Source: Rhodospirillales bacterium 69-11 | GTDB lineage: Bacteria > Pseudomonadota > Alphaproteobacteria > Acetobacterales > Acetobacteraceae | Direction: 5' to 3' | Length of the DNA: 36,973 bases | NCBI GenBank assembly: GCA_001898425.1 | Contig: MKTV01000102.1 | Coordinates: 1-36,973 of the forward strand | In this document: piece by piece, positions 14,868 to 22,842 of the stretch | Numbering within the stretch: the first letter of the stretch is position 1 | Layout of the letters: the number at the start of each line of letters is the position of its first letter | Position numbers and translations under genes: made by a program | Notes under the pieces: generated by a model | The model's database searches: none | What the model was told of the DNA's origin: nothing | Seen by the model: the letters and a program-made list of their open reading frames with translations, nothing else

Positions 14868-17393
14868 CTACAGATGGGTTCGGGGCCGTGGAGCTTTGCT
14901 GCGCCTCCCAGGGTCGGCCTCTACTCCCGGCAGGATTTGAAATTGCCGGCCCAGCAGAGAGGCCACTTCTGTTCCTGGCACTGGCCGGCTGAACACGTAT
15001 CCCTGCGCCTCTGCGCAGCCCTGGCGACGGATCATTGCCAACTGCTCAGCAGTCTCCACCCCTTCCGCAGTGATGCTGATACCAAGCCCACGACCGATAC
15101 TGGCGACAGCGCGAACGATGGCCTTCGATTGCACGCTCCCGGGTAGCTCCGCGATGAACGAGCGGTCGATCTTGATCCGGTCGACGGCAAACCGAAGCAG
15201 GTAACCGAGTGAGGAGAAGCCCGTCCCGAAATCGTCGATGGCGATGCGCACGCCAAGTTCGCGGAGCGCCCGGAGAACGGTCAGGTTGGCCTCGCTGTCA
15301 TGCATCAGCACTGACTCAGTGATCTCGAGCTCTAATCGCTCGGGCGGCAGGCCAGATGCCGCAAGCGCCTCCGTCACACTCCCCAGCAGCTGGGGATCGC
15401 GGAATTGGACGGGCGAGAGATTGACGGCAACACGGGCCGCTTCCGGCCAGCGAACTGCCTCGTTGCATGCAGCATGCAGCGCCCAGCGACCGAGCCGACC
15501 GATGATCCCGCTTTCCTCTGCTACCGGGATGAACTCGGCCGGGGAAACCAGACCCTGAGCGGGGTGCTGCAGACGGGCGAGCGCTTCAAAGCCGGTCACC
15601 CGACCGGAGCGCAACGAGACGACCGGCTGGAAGAACAGCGCAAACTCATCGCGCTCCAGGGCCGTCCCCAGCCCCGCTCTCAGCTCCTCCTTACGTTGGA
15701 TCGCTTCGGCCATCGTAGGCTCGAAAAACCTGAACGTGCCCCGCCCCTCTGCCTTGGCGCGGTAGAGGGCAATATCCGCATCGCGGACCAAATCATCCGC
15801 AGTGCTGGCATGCCGGGGGGCCAGGGCAATGCCGATGCTAATCCCCGTGGTGACCTGACGGTCCGCAAGTTCGAACGGAGCGGCGAATGCGGCGATCACA
15901 TGAGCGGCGAGAGTTGCCGCATCCTCCGGTGCGTGAACGCCGGTCTGCAGAATGGCGAACTCGTCACCGCCGAGACGAGCGACCACGTCGCTCCGCCGCA
16001 CGCAGCGGCGAAGCCGATCAGCGGCCTGCTGGAGCAGCGCGTCGCCCACCAGATGACCGAGGGTGTCGTTCACTGCCTTGAAATGGTCGAGGTCAATGTA
16101 ATGCAGTGCGATCTGCTCGCCCAACACCGTCCGGGTCAGCGCAAGCCCGAGTTCCTGCCGCATGAGACGACGGTTTGCGAGATCAGTGAGCGCGTCCTGA
16201 TATACCAGTCGCGTAATCTGCTCCTGGGCGGACCGCTTCTCGGTGATGTCGCGCGAAATGGCCAGGATGCGGGTGACCGCACCCTCGTCATCGGAGATCG
16301 GCGAGACGATGACGTCCCACCATTTGGGAACGTCGCCCACATGAGAGTGGCCCGTGAACTGGACTGATTGGCCGTCTTTCGCGGCAGCAATCGCATGCTC
16401 CACCTCGGCTACCATCGTCCCTGGCAGCAGCGAGGCCCAGTACCGCCCGGCGACTAACGCGAAATCGCGGAGGTCGTGCCGCCGAAGGGCCGCCGAGTTC
16501 ATGAAGAGCAGCCGGCCCTCGAGATCCAGGACCTTGATGCATTCCGTGCTGCTTTCGACGACGCTGCGCGCAAAGGCTTCGCTCTGGCGCAGAGCCAGGT
16601 CAGCCAGCTTGCGCGTGTGGATGTCCTCGATCGTGCCGTACCAACGGATGATGGCGTCATTCGTGTCTCGGCGGGGTGCTGCACGACTGCGGACCCAGAG
16701 ACAATTGCCATCCTTGCGGCGAAGACGGTACTCGATATCGAAGAGCTTTCCGGTTTGAACCGAGCCGTTCCACGCCTCATGGACGGTCGGAAGGTCGTCG
16801 GGATGGATTGCTGCGGGCCACCCATCGAGCCCTTCGGCGACCGGCATGCCCGTCAGAGTCTCCCACCGCGAACTCGCATCCAGGATCTTCCCCTCTGGAT
16901 CCGCAGTCCATGACACCAGGGGGCTGAACTCGACCGTGTGGCGATAATGGTCCTCGCTCTCGCGGAGCGCAGCCTCGGCCAATTTGCGTTCGGTGATGTC
17001 GAGGGCAGAGCAAAGCACGGCACCGACGCCTTCTTCGCCCGGAATCGGTTCGAGAGAGACCAGGAAGATGCGGCCTTCGCAGACGGTGCCCACCAAGGTG
17101 CCGCGCAGCTCCACGTCAGCCACTCTCTCACCACGCAACGCACGACGGAGCTGCGGCTCGAGTTGCGCAGCCACGCCGGGTGTTACCTCTTCCAGGGTAC
17201 GGCCGATATCTTCCTCAGCAGGTCGGCCGGTCAGCTCGGCCATCCGGCGGTTGAGGCTGAGAAAACGGAGATCAGGGCTGATGATGCAGAGGCCGACCGG
17301 CACCGCGTCGTAGATGTCAGGCAGGGATGTTGGGCTTCCGCCCACACACAGAGCGGTATCGTGAACCGCAACCGCGGGAAAGGCGGTGTTCAT
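14868..17393 (-). CDS. PAS-PAS-PAS-GGDEF-EAL cyclic-di-GMP turnover protein
   Basis: An 841-residue soluble signalling protein with no transmembrane segment. Three PAS domains lie at about residues 25-140, 145-265 and 270-390, each ending in a DITER/DIHTR/DITEK-type tail. The GGDEF domain (about 395-560) has an intact GGDEF signature near 473 and an RxxD inhibitory site (RRSD) just before it, so it should make c-di-GMP and be product-inhibited. The EAL domain (about 580-825) keeps GFEAL (near 602), NLSPVQF, LEITESVL, DDFGTGFSSL, KIDRSFI and ITAEGVET, so phosphodiesterase activity is also expected. Which activity dominates cannot be read from sequence. Its convergence with an oxygen- or gas-type MHYT sensor kinase suggests a linked surface or biofilm control unit. 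Confidence 0.92.
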   Translation of the reverse strand: MNTAFPAVAVHDTALCVGGSPTSLPDIYDAVPVGLCIISPDLRFLSLNRRMAELTGRPAEEDIGRTLEEVTPGVAAQLEPQLRRALRGERVADVELRGTLVGTVCEGRIFLVSLEPIPGEEGVGAVLCSALDITERKLAEAALRESEDHYRHTVEFSPLVSWTADPEGKILDASSRWETLTGMPVAEGLDGWPAAIHPDDLPTVHEAWNGSVQTGKLFDIEYRLRRKDGNCLWVRSRAAPRRDTNDAIIRWYGTIEDIHTRKLADLALRQSEAFARSVVESSTECIKVLDLEGRLLFMNSAALRRHDLRDFALVAGRYWASLLPGTMVAEVEHAIAAAKDGQSVQFTGHSHVGDVPKWWDVIVSPISDDEGAVTRILAISRDITEKRSAQEQITRLVYQDALTDLANRRLMRQELGLALTRTVLGEQIALHYIDLDHFKAVNDTLGHLVGDALLQQAADRLRRCVRRSDVVARLGGDEFAILQTGVHAPEDAATLAAHVIAAFAAPFELADRQVTTGISIGIALAPRHASTADDLVRDADIALYRAKAEGRGTFRFFEPTMAEAIQRKEELRAGLGTALERDEFALFFQPVVSLRSGRVTGFEALARLQHPAQGLVSPAEFIPVAEESGIIGRLGRWALHAACNEAVRWPEAARVAVNLSPVQFRDPQLLGSVTEALAASGLPPERLELEITESVLMHDSEANLTVLRALRELGVRIAIDDFGTGFSSLGYLLRFAVDRIKIDRSFIAELPGSVQSKAIVRAVASIGRGLGISITAEGVETAEQLAMIRRQGCAEAQGYVFSRPVPGTEVASLLGRQFQILPGVEADPGRRSKAPRPRTHL

Positions 17394-17477
17394 GCCGGTC
17401 TACCTGATGCTTGGACGTAATCTTTGCTCGCTAGCATCCAGGGTGCATGCGTAACAAGCGGAGATCTCGTCTTCGAT

Positions 17478-17595
17478 ATGGCGAGAGATCCAGCCAACCA
17501 GATTTGTTTGTTCGATCCTCCTCCCGAGCCGCACAAGCTGTCCGAACTGCGCGGGGACAGGCACCGTTGCCGAGATGATGAAAGATGAGCCCTGA
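17478..17595 (+). pseudogene. frameshifted, truncated copy of the CxxCxGxG zinc-finger gene
   Basis: One frame reads MARDPANQICLFDPPPEPH, matching RQLDLFAPPQ of the protein at 6575. A one-base shift then gives CPNCAGTGTVAEMMKDEP and a stop. The first Cys pair is kept but the second is lost. It is a decayed paralogue, which explains why cysteine-rich codons appear here without an intact frame. Confidence 0.5.
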
Positions 17596-18123
17596 CGTCC
17601 GCGGGATAACCCGGAGTCACGCCCATAGAGTCCACAGAGAGTGCCTGGTGAGGCCACACATGAACTGTAGGAATCGCAGCTCTTTTTGACTGGCGAGGGG
17701 CATTGGCTCACTGACGCGCAGGATCTCGTGTCCGAGTTGGAGAAGGCACAGGCTTTGTGGACGCTCACCCGGAATGTCTGCCCCTCTGAGGCGTATGAGC
17801 GGTGATCAGTGGCGCCTGAGTGGTGCTGAGTGGACACTCAGCGGGTGTGGAGCGGTGGTCGAAGCGGATTGAACCAACGTGGAGCCCTGCTGAGTGTCGG
17901 CGTAAGCACCTCGGGGAATAGTTTACCGTCATTCATGTGTGGTTGGACGATGTACCAGCCCGACACATAATCATCAGAGTTCGCCCAATCCTTGCCCCAA
18001 AAAATGCTGACGCAGATACCCTTCTGCAGATTTCCTGGGGGACAATCAGAGCGTTGTTGGCCTCCCTGGTTCCAGCTTAGGTGTTTGATTTTGCTTGGGA
18101 TTGGGGCGAAGCTCGATTGATCA
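17596..18123. other. gap without a recognised gene; 18-bp palindrome inside
   Basis: No convincing protein was found on either strand. A near-perfect palindrome, GCTGAGTG-GA-CACTCAGC, occupies 17825-17842, with further TGAGTG copies nearby (about 17816 and 17891), which could be a small operator cluster. No T-run follows, so it is not an intrinsic terminator. Confidence 0.35.
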
Positions 18124-18149
18124 TGAAGACTGGGTACTCCCAGTCTTCA
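18124..18149. other. perfect 11-bp stem hairpin
   Basis: TGAAGACTGGG at 18124-18134 pairs with CCCAGTCTTCA at 18139-18149 around a TACT loop. A second imperfect stem (CTTCTCTT / AAGAGAGGAAG, about 18167-18202) and a TCCCCGGGGGG palindrome follow within 70 bp. No T-tract is present on either side. It may be part of a structured RNA or a recombination site. Confidence 0.5.
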
Positions 18150-18509
18150 GGCATACCTCTCCCACCTTCTCTTCTCTTAGTGAATTTAAGAGAGGAAGTC
18201 CCCGGGGGGTAGCTGCAACGGGTGCGAAAGGATGGTCGGATCGGCATGTAGCCCCTTTGGTTCAGCGGCTCAAGAGGCTTGGGGGCAGCGTCGGTGCCTG
18301 GCCCGAGAGCCATGGCCTTGGCGGAGGGCATTGATACCCGGGAAGGGGTGTGGACTCTGCCGACCAGGTGCCATGCCAATTTGGGAGCTGGCTTGCTCGT
18401 TCGGGAGGCAAGTTCTCGAGGCTCACGCGGGCGGACACGATCCCTGATCTTCGCACCATGCTCCACAATCCCCTTTGAGAGATCATGGGCGGCCTGAAGG
18501 TTGATCCAC
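18150..18509. other. non-coding, structure-rich stretch
   Basis: Frames here belong to no known family and show no codon regularity. The left half contains the second stem and the C/G palindrome described with the 18124 hairpin. The right half leads into a repA fragment. No tRNA signature was found. Confidence 0.3.
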
Positions 18510-18515
18510 AGCTCT

Positions 18516-18703
18516 GGGCGCCACAGGGCACACCACACGTCACGATCTTGCCTCGTGACTTCATGCGGCCCGGTTCGACCCAGAGGGTGACTTGATAGCC
18601 CTTCTTCTCCCATGTCTGGTCGTCTGAGAGGCGCTTGTGCGGCATTCACGAGTTTCACGTGCTGCGCCGGGCTGAACAGGGGAGGCCTCCAACTTAGAAG
18701 CAT
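18516..18703 (-). pseudogene. repA fragment (central part only)
   Basis: The minus strand encodes PHKRLSDDQTWEKKGYQVTL, then WVEPGRMKSRGKIVTCGVPC and GA. It is almost identical, in DNA as well as protein, to residues about 80-125 of the intact repA at 24993-25931. After that the reading is unrelated, and before it a differently framed start-like segment (RPPLFSPAQHVKLVN) occurs. The 120-bp near-identity indicates a recent duplication followed by truncation at both ends. Confidence 0.75.
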
Positions 18704-18715
18704 CCTGTTGTCAAT
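18650..18715 (+). repeat. short dispersed repeat shared with 26259-26325
   Basis: A segment starting CACGAGTTTCAC and containing GCTGAACAGGGG recurs with a few differences at about 26259-26325, in the same orientation. At both places it adjoins repA fragments and TTGCC/GGCAA-type motifs. It probably marks a former replicon segment, perhaps a repA 5' end read on the minus strand (RPPLFS..VKLV). Confidence 0.5.
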
Positions 18716-18855
18716 TGCCTAAATGCTGGCAATGAGGCTTAATAATTTGCTGGCAAGGCTAAGCACCGATGCACCCCGCCATCGGGCTACGGCGAGGCGC
18801 CAGTCTTCGCCAAAAGATACCTCAAACCTTGGGCCCACGATGTCGTCTCCCGCTG

Positions 18856-19344
18856 TCATGGCTGCTTCATCTGGAGGATCGTCCTGGCCGTCTCCGACGT
18901 CACGTCCGCGACCAGCTTGACGGTGGTGTCGTAGGCCGGCTGCCCGAGCACGCGCAGCATCCGCCGCAGCTGCAGCGCCGCCATCTCGGTCCGCGCGGTC
19001 TCCGCGCCGATCAGCCAGATCAGCGCGATCACCTCGCTCGGGATCCGGCCCCCCAGCTCCGTCTCGAGGGCGGCGATCGCGGCCACGATGGCGCTCCGGC
19101 GCCACGGATAGGCGGCGCCGCAAGCATGGCAGTGGGTCGGCACTGGGATCCGGCGTGTCGCGACGACGCCGTGCACCCGACAGCGACCCCGGATCGGCGC
19201 GTCGCAAGTCGGACAGGCCATGATCGTCTTCTCACCACAGCAGGGACAACGCGGCTTGGTGAGATGCGGGTTGGTTCTGGCGGACGGCGTGATCTGGTGA
19301 CCGTTCAGGCAAACCTGCTGGACGTCGTAGCCGCTGCTAGACAC
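18856..19344 (-). CDS. DUF2321-like zinc-ribbon protein
   Basis: This 162-residue protein opens with YDVQQVCLNGHQITPS and carries three zinc-ribbon-type Cys pairs (CPCCGEKT, CPTCDAPIRG and CHACGAAYPW, all within residues 30-80). This is the order known in DUF2321 proteins. The C-terminal half is helical with no catalytic motif. The family's function is unknown; it is scattered in bacteria and often lies on mobile DNA. It is isolated, with a strong hairpin immediately upstream (19365-19394), which suggests a self-contained inserted cassette. Confidence 0.75.
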   Translation of the reverse strand: MSSSGYDVQQVCLNGHQITPSARTNPHLTKPRCPCCGEKTIMACPTCDAPIRGRCRVHGVVATRRIPVPTHCHACGAAYPWRRSAIVAAIAALETELGGRIPSEVIALIWLIGAETARTEMAALQLRRMLRVLGQPAYDTTVKLVADVTSETARTILQMKQP

Positions 19345-19364
19345 CTCCGGTCCCTACCCTCCCC

Positions 19365-19394
19365 TGTGTCCGGAAAGAGAAATTTCCGGACACA
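19365..19394. promoter_or_regulatory. perfect 12-bp inverted repeat upstream of the DUF2321-like gene
   Basis: TGTGTCCGGAAA (19365-19376) pairs exactly with TTTCCGGACACA (19383-19394) around six bases. It ends 21 bp before the ATG at 19344 on the minus strand, so it could be an operator or a leader hairpin. TGTCCGGAAA is also like the ends of several insertion sequences, so a relic of joined IS ends is an alternative. No transposase is nearby. Confidence 0.5.
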
Positions 19395-19670
19395 TGAGAG
19401 ATAAGGGAGCCCGGCCCTGCCCCGCAACGACGCCAGTCTCACGTGGTCGAAATGCTCGCGAGCACCGCATCGCCGGCCCTCGCCACCTCACTCCGGCTGG
19501 CTCACTCCGCTTGGCGCTGGGTCGGAGATCGTAGGAGACCCATTCGCAATCGAGGACTCGCCCCCCCCTCCTGCTGCCAAATTCAGCTCGCCCTAGCGCA
19601 TCCGGTGATCTTCGAAGGAGCGGTTCACCGTCACAATCCAAGTGGCTCGCGCCCACGCGACTCGACAGAG
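19395..19670. other. gap, nothing recognised
   Basis: No protein family, RNA gene or repeat was recognised between the 12-bp inverted repeat and the GGGACTTT repeats. Frames on both strands are short and low in regularity. Confidence 0.3.
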
Positions 19671-19927
19671 TTGGGACTTTAGCGTCACCCCATATTCGGG
19701 CCGTTGTCCACAGACAGGCACTTTATCCAGGGGACTTTGGCGTCGCGGAGCCGGGACTTTAGGCGCACGCGACTTCAGGGCCACGGATTGTCTGAAGCTT
19801 GCTCTGGCCGTCTATCCGGAGGCGAACGTCAGCGTCACGCAAGCCGGCCTCACCTGCATCCGTCAGCGCCGGCGGTGCCAAAAGCGGAAGCCAGACGGTT
19901 GGGAATTGGCTGACGCTAAAGTCCCAA
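19671..19927. repeat. third iteron-like family (TTGGGACTTTAGCGTCA)
   Basis: TTGGGACTTTAGCGTCA at 19671-19687 recurs as a perfect 17-bp inverted copy at 19911-19927. Two direct partial copies start at 19731 (GGGACTTTGGCGTC) and 19753 (GGGACTTTAGGCGC). A repA 3' fragment lies between the direct copies and the inverted one. The arrangement is that of an iteron origin whose initiator has been largely deleted. Confidence 0.55.
19785..19912 (+). pseudogene. repA 3'-end fragment
   Basis: The plus strand reads CLKLALAVYPEANVSVTQAG followed, after a one-base shift, by LHPSAPAVPKAEARR. It matches the C-terminal end of the RepA proteins here (LALAVYRDARVEITETGV and LQPSPPPVRK at 26800-26950; YPEARLSVSDAGVTLYPAQP in the intact copy). 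Everything upstream of this C-terminal piece is missing. It is embedded in GGGACTTT-type repeats. Confidence 0.6.
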
Positions 19928-20080
19928 GGCGTGACATGGATCCCCACGGCTCCCAGCCGCTCCAGCCGAAACATGCCTTTGCGCGTCAGCTTCAGACAGG
20001 TGAGGAGCGAAGCGACAGGGACCGCCGCGCCATCGAAGCTGCCATTCAGTACATGGCCGACGAGGACGCGTCCTTAGTGA

Positions 20081-20660
20081 TGAGCTGCGCGGAGTAGGAA
20101 GCTGAGCAGCCGAGGTCATTGCCGGCAGCACGGCAACACGGCAACACGGCATGATGGCAATTAGCGGCCAAAGCGTCCCGTGGGTTCCGAAGCCACGTGG
20201 CGACTGGAAATTCGTCATCTGGTCACAGGCGAGCCGGGCACAGGCACCCGCCAGTTTTATCAGCATCAGGGCTGTGGATCCTTCTTGGCGGCTCGCTGGT
20301 TTCCGCAAAGGCCGACAGCGTCCGTCGCTGGCATCGCATTTGCCATCATTATTGCTGGCAATGCGGCAAGCACGGAATTTTGGCAATGCGGCAATATGGC
20401 AGCCGCGTCTCCGACTTCTCGACAAAAAATTCTCGATCCCCGCGCCCGTGATAGACGCTCAGGTCCCTACGTACGGAAAAACCCGGAAAGACGGAAACCG
20501 CTGATCCGGCTTAAGGATCTGTCCATGGCTTCCGATTTCGAACTGCCTGGGGAGGCACCGGCACCAGCCTCGGGCATCTATGAACTCCTGAACGTGCTTG
20601 GGGCGTTTACCGGCACGCGGACCGTTCGGACTGAAGGCGAACCACTCCCGCCCACGCCCA
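20081..20660 (+). repeat. long dispersed repeat, copy A
   Basis: About 580 bp that recur at 23804-24380 (copy B), with a shortened copy C at 27052-27184. It begins with GAGCTGCGCGGAGT, has a cluster of GGCAA units, the block GTGGGTTCCGAAGCCAC, then GTCATCTGGTCACAGGCGA. It runs through a TACGTACGG box into the 5' part of the SGIYELLNVLG gene. Reading frames are not conserved between copies in the first 420 bp, so that part is probably non-coding (leader, partition site or regulatory RNA). Confidence 0.7.
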
Positions 20661-20764
20661 TCGGCTGGTCCTGGCGTCGTACGACGGACACTGCTGGAGG
20701 CGCAGCAATCATCCGCGAGCTGGAGCGGTTGCTGCTATCACGAGGATCGCCGGGTCAGGGCTAA
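20525..20764 (+). CDS. intact member of the SGIYELLNVLG small-protein family
   Basis: The ATG at 20525 follows AAGGA with good spacing; the product is 79 residues. Core features are PASGIYELLNVLGAF, VRTEGEPLPPTPIGWSWRR and a helical end (AIIRELERLLLSRG). It has no membrane segment and no cysteines and is probably a small soluble protein. Two further copies in the window (6628-6995 minus, 24219-24404 plus) are broken by frameshifts, and this is the only intact one. Just downstream, the opposite strand carries a remnant of the zinc-finger gene (DVVGGTQVPCKACAGAG). This is the same convergent pairing as at 6575-6995. The function is unknown. Confidence 0.55.
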   Translation: MASDFELPGEAPAPASGIYELLNVLGAFTGTRTVRTEGEPLPPTPIGWSWRRTTDTAGGAAIIRELERLLLSRGSPGQG

Positions 20765-20767
20765 CCC

Positions 20768-20880
20768 AAGGGTCGAGACACTGGTCCGCCCTGCCCCTGC
20801 GCAAGCCTTGCAGGGAACCTGGGTTCCTCCCACGACATCAATGGCCGCGCAGTCCCAATCCCCGGAGCTTTAGCCTTACT
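20768..20880 (-). pseudogene. remnant of the CxxCxGxG zinc-finger gene, convergent to the SGIYELLNVLG gene
   Basis: The minus strand reads AIDVVGGTQVPCKACAGAGR and TSVSTLGL, aligning with VDVVGGKQIPCEVCAGAG and RISASSLG of the protein at 6575. The first Cys pair is not readable and no start survives, so only the second half of the zinc site remains. Confidence 0.45.
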
Positions 20881-21184
20881 TGGCCGCACCGCGAGCGGGG
20901 CGTCATCTTGCAGCCATCCAAGCCGGCGGTCGCCGCTCGCGGGTAGGCGTCACCAGAGTCCACACCACCCCTGCCCCAGCGCTACCCACGAGGAGAGGGG
21001 ATGAGACGGATCCTCACAGCGTGGAGGCTGAGCGGATGTGTACTCCCGAACCCTGGAGCTGCACGGGTGCGCTCTCACTCTCCAAGGGCTCACGCTCACC
21101 CGGGGTTGCTTTCGGAGAGCTGCCGAATGCTGCTCTTCAACATTCCGACGCCCGCAGTCTGCGGGTGGAGCGGCATGTCCGCTG
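20881..21184. other. 304-bp gap, nothing recognised
   Basis: Frames on the plus strand are arginine- and proline-rich with no family resemblance. No repeat or hairpin with strong arms was noted. Confidence 0.3.
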
Positions 21185-21397
21185 CTAGGGGTTGCGCCTG
21201 TCCGCAAGCGTTGGTCGAAGGTCGGCGCTCGCGGCCCGGATCGCCGCAGCCTTGGCAAGCACCTGCTCAGCCATTTGGCGACTACGGAGGGCTTCCACAC
21301 GAAGGCGAGTGATCTCCTCCCGGACAGCAGCCACGTCCGGAATTGGCGCCGAGCGCACCGGCGCCAACGATTTCAGCTTGTCGATGAAGCGCAGCAT
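21185..21397 (-). CDS. small basic helical protein, unknown
   Basis: The ATG at 21395-21397 is preferred over a TTG at 21403; a G-rich stretch precedes it. The 70-residue product (MLRFIDKLKSLAPVRSAPIP, then DVAAVREEITRLRVEALRSR and QMAEQVLAKAAAIRAASADL) is almost all amphipathic helix with Arg/Ala heptad-like spacing, so a coiled coil is likely. It is probably a real short gene. No family is recognised. Confidence 0.45.
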   Translation of the reverse strand: MLRFIDKLKSLAPVRSAPIPDVAAVREEITRLRVEALRSRQMAEQVLAKAAAIRAASADLRPTLADRRNP

Positions 21398-21613
21398 CCC
21401 CAACCCGCCTAAGTGTTGCTACATAACAACCACTGCTTCCCCGAAAGAGAATCCATTGCAAATACCATCCAGGCTGCGCGAAGGCTTGATGCTCGCGAGA
21501 TCGCAGTCGAACCGTTTGTCATGGCTTACTCAGATGATCGATGGCCGTGCTTGCCGAGGGATGCCGCAGAACACGTTACCTACCTGGAGCAGAACGCACC
21601 TGGAGAAGGAGCG

Positions 21614-21823
21614 ATGCCCCAACATCGAAAGCAAGAGAGTGATCCGGCGCGTGTTACGGCATGCTTCTGGGGCGGCGTCGGGCTGCTCATCGTGGGACTG
21701 CCAGTTCGTCCCGTATGGCCTTCCATGGGGGTGGGCCGCCCTTGCAGCGAGTGCAGCCGGCTCTGCATTCGCTATCGCCAGGGACGGGAAATTGAGGCTC
21801 GGAGAGAAGGATCCAGAGAATGA
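21614..21823 (+). CDS. possible small membrane protein, perhaps frameshifted
   Basis: The ATG at 21614 follows GGAGAAGGAG. The frame gives MPQHRKQESDPARVTACFWG with a hydrophobic stretch VGLLIVGLPV, then turns basic and Cys-rich. An overlapping frame continues with a second convincing hydrophobic hairpin (PYGLPWGWAALAASAAGSAF) and a polar tail (GKLRLGEKDPENEPHLGS). A one-base shift near 21700 would join them into a two-helix membrane protein of about 75 residues. The gene may therefore be broken. Confidence 0.35.
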   Translation: MPQHRKQESDPARVTACFWGGVGLLIVGLPVRPVWPSMGVGRPCSECSRLCIRYRQGREIEARREGSRE

Positions 21824-21970
21824 GCCTCATCTAGGGTCGACCCGGGCCCCAATCTCATCGCGCCGCACCGCGGCCTGTGGGGCCGGATGTCCCGGTCCAA
21901 CAGCAGCGGTCTGCGAACGCAAACATCTGCTTCGGCATCAACAGAGGCACGGCCGTCGGGCAGCTGATCG

Positions 21971-22792
21971 TCACGATCTCCGGCCAGCGCCGATGTAGTA
22001 AGAAATCGGGATCTGCAGTCCTGCAGCTGCACGATAGGCCTCGGCACGCCGCGCAAGCACATGCCGCGCTCGGGCCTGCGTGGCAGTGTTCTGAGCAGCG
22101 ATGGCGCTGGCCGTTACGGCCATGCCTCCCATACCGATGTTCCATAAGGCATCGGCATCCGGCACCATATAGAAGGCGCGGCAGGCCGTAACCGCCACCT
22201 CCATCAATCCAGCCGCCCGCAGGAGCTGGGCGAAGGCCTTCGGATCGGAGAACCGGAGAGTGTCATGGCCCTCGGGCACCGCTGGATGGGGCGGCAATTC
22301 CAGCTCGGCGATCGTCTCCCGGAACAGCCCCTGCACGCGCTGGCGGTCGGGGTGGTCCCACCAACTGAACGCAAGCATTCCTCCGGCGGCCAGCACGCGC
22401 ACGCACTCCGCCAATGCCGCTTCCGGTTCAGGGAAGTGGCCCAGAGCGAAGTTGCAGAGCACGGCATCGAAGGCGCCGTCCGCAAACGGTAGTGCCAGGA
22501 CATCAGCCACGTGGAACTCGATGTCCGGGTGGGTCTTCTGTGCCAAGGCGACCATCCCAGCGGAGACATCCACCCCAGTTGTGACCGCCCCGCGCTCCTT
22601 CGCGGCCGCTGCCGCCACCCCTGGCCCTGTGGCGACGTCCAGCACGCGCCTACCCGGAGTGATGCGCGCTGCTTCGACCAGCGGCATCACGGCAAAGCTC
22701 GTCAGGGGAGCGAAGTGCTCGGAGTAAGAGCCGGCGATCCGATCATGCGCCGAGCTCTCAAACGCCGTGAAGGCACGTGCATCGAGTGCCAT
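21971..22792 (-). CDS. class I SAM-dependent methyltransferase (UbiE/Methyltransf_11 type)
   Basis: The ATG at 22790-22792 (MALDARAFTAFESSAHDRIA) is preferred because GGGAG lies eight bases upstream; the frame is open to 22843. The 273-residue protein has motif I VLDVATGPGVAAAAA, motif II GVDVSAGMVALA, motif post-I FHVADVLALPFADGAFDAVL and motif III VRVLAAGGMLAFSWW. These are the classic small-molecule methyltransferase features. The substrate is unknown. It stands alone among replicon debris, so it is likely passenger cargo. Confidence 0.88.
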   Translation of the reverse strand: MALDARAFTAFESSAHDRIAGSYSEHFAPLTSFAVMPLVEAARITPGRRVLDVATGPGVAAAAAKERGAVTTGVDVSAGMVALAQKTHPDIEFHVADVLALPFADGAFDAVLCNFALGHFPEPEAALAECVRVLAAGGMLAFSWWDHPDRQRVQGLFRETIAELELPPHPAVPEGHDTLRFSDPKAFAQLLRAAGLMEVAVTACRAFYMVPDADALWNIGMGGMAVTASAIAAQNTATQARARHVLARRAEAYRAAAGLQIPISYYIGAGRRS

Positions 22793-22842
22793 CTTGCCGT
22801 CTCCCACACCGGGGCGGTCGCTCGCACGACCGGTAACTTCCA

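Noticed and set aside
15405-16367. 320-codon plus-strand frame within the GGDEF-EAL gene
   Set aside because: The minus strand carries intact GGDEF and EAL motifs across the same bases, so this is a shadow frame of GC-rich coding DNA.
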